Positions 61,601 through 64,000 of a stretch of 64,000 nt of DNA are shown here, one piece after another. Made by a program: the position numbers and the translations under genes. This DNA is from JAPLDA01 sp043787975 (GTDB taxonomy: Bacteria; Bacteroidota; Bacteroidia; AKYH767-A; 2013-40CM-41-45). The stretch covers positions 1-64,000 of the forward strand of contig JAYVUK010000016.1 of the NCBI GenBank assembly GCA_043787975.1, in the 5' to 3' direction. The notes below the pieces were generated by a model, which searched no databases, had not been told where the DNA came from, and was given only the letters and a program-made list of their open reading frames with translations. The stretch's first letter is position 1; every line of letters starts with the position of its first letter.

Positions 61601-62454
61601 ATAGCAGTCAACACCAAAGCCGAAACAGGATTAGTTGGGGCACCACAAGGAGCAACAATAGAAACCTGACCTCTTGCACCGGCGCCGCCGGTAGGAGTAG
61701 TTGAACTTACCCAACCCTGACCACCAGAACCACCACCACCCGGAGCAATACCCGGTTGACCAGCAGCATCAAGACCTAAACCACAAGAAGCGGTAACTCC
61801 GCCATTACCTCCAGGAAAAGCACCACTTCCACCAGTACCTATTGTTCCGGGACAAGCAATATTAGGAGTTGTTCCATTTGCAGCAGAACCTGCTGCTCCT
61901 CCACCTTTACCACTTACACCAGCAGAAGTAGTACCCGTAGTTATACCTGCACTACCCGCACCACCTGAAAATAAAGTTGTTCCAACAGTACCGGCACCAG
62001 CTGCGCCTCCTGCAACTGTTCCACAAGCACTGCCACCTAAACCAGCACCTCCACCTGTCGCAGTTAATGTTCCGGCAGGACCCGTAAATGTTGTAGTACC
62101 TCCAGCACCTCCATTTCCAAGAACCGCTCCAGCAGTACCACCGGCACCAATTGTCACTGTATATGTTTCACCGGGAATAACAGTAAACGTACTGGAAGCA
62201 AGACCTCCACCGCCACCGCCGCTACCCTCACCCTGAGCAGAGCAAGAAGGAGAGCCACCACCAGCACCACCACCTCCACCCCAGGCGTAAACGGTAATAG
62301 AGGTTACACCAGCAGGCACTGTATAAACGCCGGATGTAGTAAACGTTAATTGAGCAAACGAACTCGTGGTCCAAAGTCCTGTTACGAACAAAAGACAAAT
62401 CAACAGGCGACTGAACCTTGTTGATGCTCCCATAGTGTAATTGTTGTTTTTCAT
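52612..62454 (-). CDS. Giant secreted modular protein with glycine-rich head and dockerin-like end, 3280 aa
   Basis: The start is the ATG at 62454 (MKNNNYTMGASTRFS), which gives a signal peptide ending SSFAQ; an open extension to 62553 is not credible. Residues about 30-275 are a glycine-rich domain beginning TSGVYTVPAGVTSITVYAWG, like those in phage adhesins. An fnIII-like domain (about 280-380), a G8-like region (about 385-560; GGLWSSPATWGGAVPAITDN), and long beta-rich stretches (SGYTTAPTITVTGG type) follow. Later come many PKD/SprB-like repeats with the S-x-T-T-T-Y-T-V-T pattern (NPVATPVATTTYTVTG), a GEVED domain (about 2860-3020; IYLHDNPGFTENVAVFMDYN), the FEGYY module (about 3085-3210), and two dockerin-like loops (DINQDENVALDD, DLNGDGNTALDD) at the very end. 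No T9SS type A domain is present. It is probably a cell-surface adhesin. Confidence 0.88.
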   Translation of the reverse strand: MKNNNYTMGASTRFSRLLICLLFVTGLWTTSSFAQLTFTTSGVYTVPAGVTSITVYAWGGGGGAGGGSPSCSAQGEGSGGGGGGLASSTFTVIPGETYTVTIGAGGTAGAVLGNGGAGGTTTFTGPAGTLTATGGGAGLGGSACGTVAGGAAGAGTVGTTLFSGGAGSAGITTGTTSAGVSGKGGGAAGSAANGTTPNIACPGTIGTGGSGAFPGGNGGVTASCGLGLDAAGQPGIAPGGGGSGGQGWVSSTTPTGGAGARGQVSIVAPCGAPTNPVSALVLTAISPSIIGVSFTAAPGSDSYLTVRYATGAAHNTPVNGTSYSIGGNIGGDGGTVVSTGAATSFNATGLTLSTTYDFYVYSMNSLCSGGPLYFGTFVSGTQTTPAFVSSIALGGLWSSPATWGGAVPAITDNVVISAGSTVTVDQVANVTNLTVSGQLQWNATNTNTLSMSGNVLINAGGKFLPYTTALAGPTVNVAGNFTNNGYVNYAIGFLTFNGTASTLDGTGTFEGDGTRGIIKGFTSFSGNNVINTSTPLTISQQETQTAGSLNTNGLLKFDNTALIFGRPLNIMVANVVVTNMGGGYTVAPIPSCAGSALWVPSVSLAIGNVRTTTTDIYVCSTAGTSGTSAPTHTSGTATATGGTAVFLWVGPAGTIGNPYITTALTVGTQYFYGGNLYTAVLTTAQGIAPPTHVSGVVGSFRYVGTPAQISVNWDAATSTVRSANLLNAGTGYASSTGPAIVIVPNATGSAAAATAVVPYSVAGFSMMLIQKSGEGTVTGGLTINSDQGVNALSADPQNSSGVGALFTTGGGNNYSIAPQVGFSPPTALNLVTNTGSGYTTAPTITVTGGTQPAGATALLSTDFTITVNSGKIVSVYVATTVTKTYITPPTLAFSSGTATLAFPANCFPAATPVIGATGQILSFNITNSGYGYVVAPSCAFGIGSGTLTGGTYTTIATNPSVRIAGYELILNFFAPATTSPAQLDDAYIPASRKMHALFLNGNGNGLILNGNLTLIGSATATNTPPAFGTFPPPPLVLFGSLNTPGNVLDLGGNNLKFSWNGYAGQASTFGASNAFIKNGSMTVIGRGGASTFSFPFSGTFGWFAGSTPTAVTTGSTTTTVTVSDAAAPTGTVSPSGTPIGNRSFRAVANAGSFGASVFGLNPTITMNFNSSDGLASDNDKLFACNGTATTGPWTVRSTAAAAGALVTPGSRTTATVAPGPIAPTGDDYYAWATTGFTPLTPLSFSVAKSNAVNFNSIMPVVQGGDGTGLVYSGIASSDDGVSNVVTIPSSTFQYQGVTVTGFRACTNGYVILQNFFASPTYSTWLNQIGSGTLNNCLAAFWDDLTTNPNTTAQIPSAMRYYISSDPIGSRKITAEWWKMTAFGNLGPELYFQIVLDETDNSIAYNYGNMQLYNGTVNLRYSYSCGLNGAVISAAPKKGEVFAQQFENKNAFDTIATAAANVGVNSLAISPDPHSRIKFTPGVYGGYSIPVPTAPDNDESFNPIPLPALTAFPTNIAWNNTTNSSNFFTTRYATPSVDVSTCDALPNSKDVWFSFVANDPSMQVKIYASGGYIPKLQILDASYLPLSTPQCQLGTIGLTVVANMSGLSPGATYYARVYHNQTGTTATATAILTGTSVSGFTITNPGSNYTVGGTLGVASSSRVTFSGGGGSNASAYINIGAGAVTSITLGAGGNNYTSAPTVSIESPDWGPTGEFGIIVFAKAANDECATAIRLTNLTNSTCVPGTVTAGVCSQNAINGVVTSAATASAEVSCNGIADDDVWYSFDAINTSASITVTGNGGYNPVFEVWDAGVSPGNCGTKTSILCRNLTGAGATESAIVGGLVVGNRYFVRVYDAAAGSGGIGSTFDICINAAVPPCIPAPTTPATGSTVCTGPVTLSWPAAFSATSYDVYFSAGGPPAATLISSAQAGLTFTTGALTSGTYSWRIEPRNTFGASSGCTNFTFSVVAPDVITVSPVPAAARYCVSGSVQLTASGSGNYTWAPALGLDATTGSPVNASPSATTTYTVTGYTTLGCNATASQTITVDAIPTAPTVTGYNQCLGGSTTAQNLTASCLSGVLSGSITIPLTNPSSDEGLCPGINTIATFTLPATPPGVTVIGAHLIINGITQVVTGTFGSEIRLAFNGSGIIGTSPCFQGSTLTTWTGGTTWITGGGGTAADSITLVNLLNPAGGSVNITYSESFNDNTGGPDAAFPATATLQYYFTAPVSTVAWYDASVGGTQVATGSPYNPGINSPAGTYPFYARCVSGTCQSASTQANLIVGAPLVVTPTPVPSGTVCPGSSVTITAGVAGGGLPYSYSWSTGATTTSITVNPLVTTPYTVTVSDGCGNTTTATATINVFPGTAVSVTQSGQICNGIGSIQLTGSGADTYAWTPALGLSSTSISNPVATPVATTTYTVTGTTTATGCTSTASITVISGLSSNVTATATNLSVCAGSTTTLGASVQTNVSYSGSFTTLVTPTLAQCQAWDAFCTALVPASYQSVTISGTFDAIGRTATTPANAQTLANALHNHVTTSVTDGAFVWMVGNTCGSLNGACQGSLPMELSADGTTCTCTTPGYNIRPAIGVNNWGGVNTASCGGPSQTINVTFAVPSGANLYSWSPAAGLSNSTIANPVATVNTTTTYTVTVTNAQGCTSTSSITITVGAPLTVTSTVNNPTICFGSTISLNGTATGGGAPYTSYTWTDGIGGPVVGTGVPLVISPPVGLHNYYLVVTDNCSPQATATSAPGLSVTVNPAPTVTITADESLPLLLCGSGSVHLHGHGATDYVWSPGTGLNTSTVADVIATPITTTTYTVSGTTSGCSSTASITVTYSPAVLLDGVTATPQTGCAPLTSQLQGTFHSNANPAYCLPSYASFDGTDFTDTVKIKDATGATVLWSYNTLFTPLPGYNDQTALPTITLTAGTTYQIYLHDNPGFTENVAVFMDYNTNGTLTDALETILPSTAVPSGGNVTVTFTVPPGAYNGPVRLRTALRFSTAASACNVGGFGVTNDFTMTIAGGVNNPAFVFTYAWSPASNLSSTSIANPVATGLTAGPHVYTVIATNGAGCTATGSVTITPTPCGGGAVVNVKAYFEGYYHSDWGRMDSTLFDLSIPGATNLMCDTVIVELHAATGAPGSGIPALIDSYKAVIGTNGQVTGSCSVAAIGTPYYIAVRHRSAIWTWSTNPVTLAAITNYDFTTAQNQAYQDNQILYGTKWCFYMGDINQDENVALDDFSIWDLDNSNFAFGYNPTDLNGDGNTALDDFSIWDANNANFVFSAHPIF

Positions 62455-62899
62455 GTTGGTTGAATTTAAGTTATTGTTTCTATTGTTTGTTTTTATTTTA
62501 TTTGGCAGGGTATATAAAAGAAAAATGCATCGCCGCACAAAGTGCCACAACACATTTTAAAGAAGACAAAGCCGTTAAATAATCAGTGTAAAATTTCACG
62601 CAAGTTATACTGTTTAAGTTAAGCTACTTTTTATTTTTATCGGGAATTCCCTTTTGTTGATACTAAAGAGAATGTAAATATGAATGTAATTTTTAATAAA
62701 TCCAAATTTTTTTTTCAACAATTCACCCGCATCTGTTAAACACTTTCACAAAACCTTCATTGAATTGCGGGATAATGATAGAAAGAAACATTTGTCTTCG
62801 CAAATTATTTCTATACTTTTTCTTAACATTTTGGTGAACGAGATGATTTCTATGGTGAACAGAACTTGATTGCATGTTTACCGTTGTTGTTTATGTATA
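62455..62899. other. 445-bp AT-rich gap upstream of the giant gene
   Basis: I see no gene here. The stretch is strongly AT-rich with poly-T tracts (about 62706-62720) and no full -7/-33 promoter match that I can find, although the promoter of the giant gene should lie in it. No hairpin stands out after the stop of the barrel gene at 62900. Confidence 0.5.
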
Positions 62900-64000
62900 T
62901 CAAAAGCCGATGTTCGCGCCTACACTAATTGTTGTTCTTTTTCCCCTGAAGTAAGGTTGCGTATACGTATTCACATCCACTCCGTGATGATCGGAGATAA
63001 TAACTCCTGCATTGATGTAACAATCGTTGATCAACTGATACTGCGCTTTCACGCTAAGCTCTTTCGCTTCCCAATACACATATTGGATAAACGGATCTCC
63101 CTTGCCACTGCCGGAACCGGGAATGGTTGTATAGGGATATTCGTATCCTTTTTGTGCAATGCTCCAGGAAATTTCTGTGGTTAATTTAGCCAATGGTTTA
63201 TACCCGGCACTGAAAAAAATTTCCTGTGCATTATCACCGAGGTAATGACCCAGGTTGTAAAGGTTGGATGAAAACGCTGATGTGCTTACATAATGACGAT
63301 ACGTGATAGGGTTGGTGCGTGTGTATTCGGCTGTTAGAAATAAATTATCAACCATGAAGTTACTCAACCTCCCTCCTATTTTTCCACTGATAAAATTCGA
63401 TTGCGTTTTTGAATCGAACAGGTTGCCGAACGAAATTTCATCAATGAAAAAAGACGTGTAGAGATGTATGTTTTTCAGTTGTCTTGAACTGATGTTAAAA
63501 AACATCTGTGAATTTTCTCCCAACCAATTGCTGCCTGCTCCGCTGAGTGTATGATCGACCGATTTATAAAAGAAGAATGGAACGAGGTAGGCAGGTTGTA
63601 CCGCTTTATCACTATAGATAATCGAGTTCCCGATGGAAACATCGAAGTGTTTCCACGGAGTTAACGTAAGCATGTTTGCCGCGAGGTATTTTGGATGAAA
63701 TACCAGCCGGTAACCGGGATAATTAAAGTAACTGTTTGAACTGTCAATCACCTGTGATACCAGCCAACCGTGCACATAATTAAAATCAAGCCAGCTCACA
63801 GGATGTAAATGCAACCGAAGCTGCGTGAACGAAGGCGCATGTCCAGAAAAAATATTAGCGCCGTGTTCATTGTCGCCCCATACAAAATGATCCTTGATAA
63901 GGCCCACACTTCCCCAACTCCAGGCATACGTCAATCCACCGCGCATCTCACTGTAATCGCCTTGCAGGGTTACACCATCAACTTTGTAATCCGCTCCGGG
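62900..64000 (-). CDS. Wzi-like outer-membrane beta-barrel protein, C-terminal 366 residues (runs off the right edge)
   Basis: The frame is open from base 64000 to the stop at 62900; the N-terminus lies outside the window, and the first internal Met (63946) is not the true start. The visible part shows alternating beta strands and aromatic girdles of an outer-membrane barrel and ends VGANIGF with a terminal Phe. DHFVWGDNEHGANIFSGHAP, SFTQLRLHLHPVSWLDFNYV, NSIIYSDKAVQPAYLVPFFF and GENSQMFFNIS resemble the capsule-assembly Wzi family as found in Bacteroidota, where such barrels anchor surface polysaccharide or have unknown roles. It precedes the giant gene on the same strand by 445 bp, so it is probably transcribed separately. 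The assignment to Wzi is tentative. Confidence 0.6.
   Translation of the reverse strand, partial: PGADYKVDGVTLQGDYSEMRGGLTYAWSWGSVGLIKDHFVWGDNEHGANIFSGHAPSFTQLRLHLHPVSWLDFNYVHGWLVSQVIDSSNSYFNYPGYRLVFHPKYLAANMLTLTPWKHFDVSIGNSIIYSDKAVQPAYLVPFFFYKSVDHTLSGAGSNWLGENSQMFFNISSRQLKNIHLYTSFFIDEISFGNLFDSKTQSNFISGKIGGRLSNFMVDNLFLTAEYTRTNPITYRHYVSTSAFSSNLYNLGHYLGDNAQEIFFSAGYKPLAKLTTEISWSIAQKGYEYPYTTIPGSGSGKGDPFIQYVYWEAKELSVKAQYQLINDCYINAGVIISDHHGVDVNTYTQPYFRGKRTTISVGANIGF

Overview
The window reads as the chromosome of an uncultured member of the Bacteroidota. The evidence is many secreted proteins ending in type A C-terminal sorting domains of the type IX secretion system (T9SS), a SusC-like TonB-dependent receptor with a carboxypeptidase-regulatory-like N-terminal domain, a PorV/PorQ-family beta-barrel, candidate promoters with the Bacteroidota -7 box TAnnTTTG, and an AT-rich composition. 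I see no rRNA, tRNA, CRISPR array, insertion sequence or prophage. Both ends cut through genes (1..1635 and 62900..64000, both on the minus strand).

Layout. 1-7.1 kb: a truncated fibre-like secreted protein, a small T9SS cargo protein, a small HTH protein and a 1163-aa BNR/PKD T9SS cargo protein. 7.2-17.1 kb: a minus-strand block with a beta-propeller (sortilin-like) exoprotein, a Reg_prop/Y_Y_Y sensor histidine kinase and its NarL/LuxR response regulator, then an S74-chaperone fibre protein and a short protein carrying an FEGYY-type module. 17.2-20.9 kb: another T9SS cargo protein, a Bax inhibitor-1 homologue, FolE and QueD. 21.0-29.2 kb: a plus-strand nucleotide-sugar cluster (UDP-glucuronate decarboxylase, WbpD-, WbpB- and WbpA/TviB-like enzymes, GalE, RfbB, a WbpP-like epimerase and a CpsB-like PHP phosphatase). 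Nearly every gap in it is filled by a short 7- or 8-bp repeat array or a palindrome built from one. 29.2-33.4 kb: a Cys-rich membrane protein, a GT2 glycosyltransferase overlapping a flippase-like membrane protein, RuvC, a HIT protein and GreA. 33.5-42.5 kb: an apparent operon of TonB receptor, 1362-aa secreted protein and PorV/PorQ-family barrel, closed by a strong terminator. 43-48 kb: SMC and an exported thioredoxin-like protein. 48.1-62.5 kb: three secreted proteins in a row: a 1336-aa T9SS protein with seven 156-bp tandem repeats, a 111-aa stand-alone dockerin-like protein, and a 3280-aa giant protein ending in the same dockerin-like module. 62.9-64 kb: the end of an outer-membrane barrel resembling the Wzi family.

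How the parts fit. Most of the coding capacity is devoted to the cell surface: activated sugars for a polysaccharide, a glycosyltransferase/flippase-like pair, and a large set of secreted adhesin-like or beta-propeller proteins. The housekeeping genes (smc, ruvC, greA, folE, queD) are scattered among them. No core T9SS machinery gene (gldKLMN, sprA/E/T, porU) and no Wzx/Wzy/Wza/Wzc gene lies in the window, so these pathways must be completed elsewhere. The observations I find most worth following are the heptamer/octamer arrays in the sugar cluster, the FEGYY/dockerin-like C-terminal module in three architectures, and the near-identical CTDC-like repeats.
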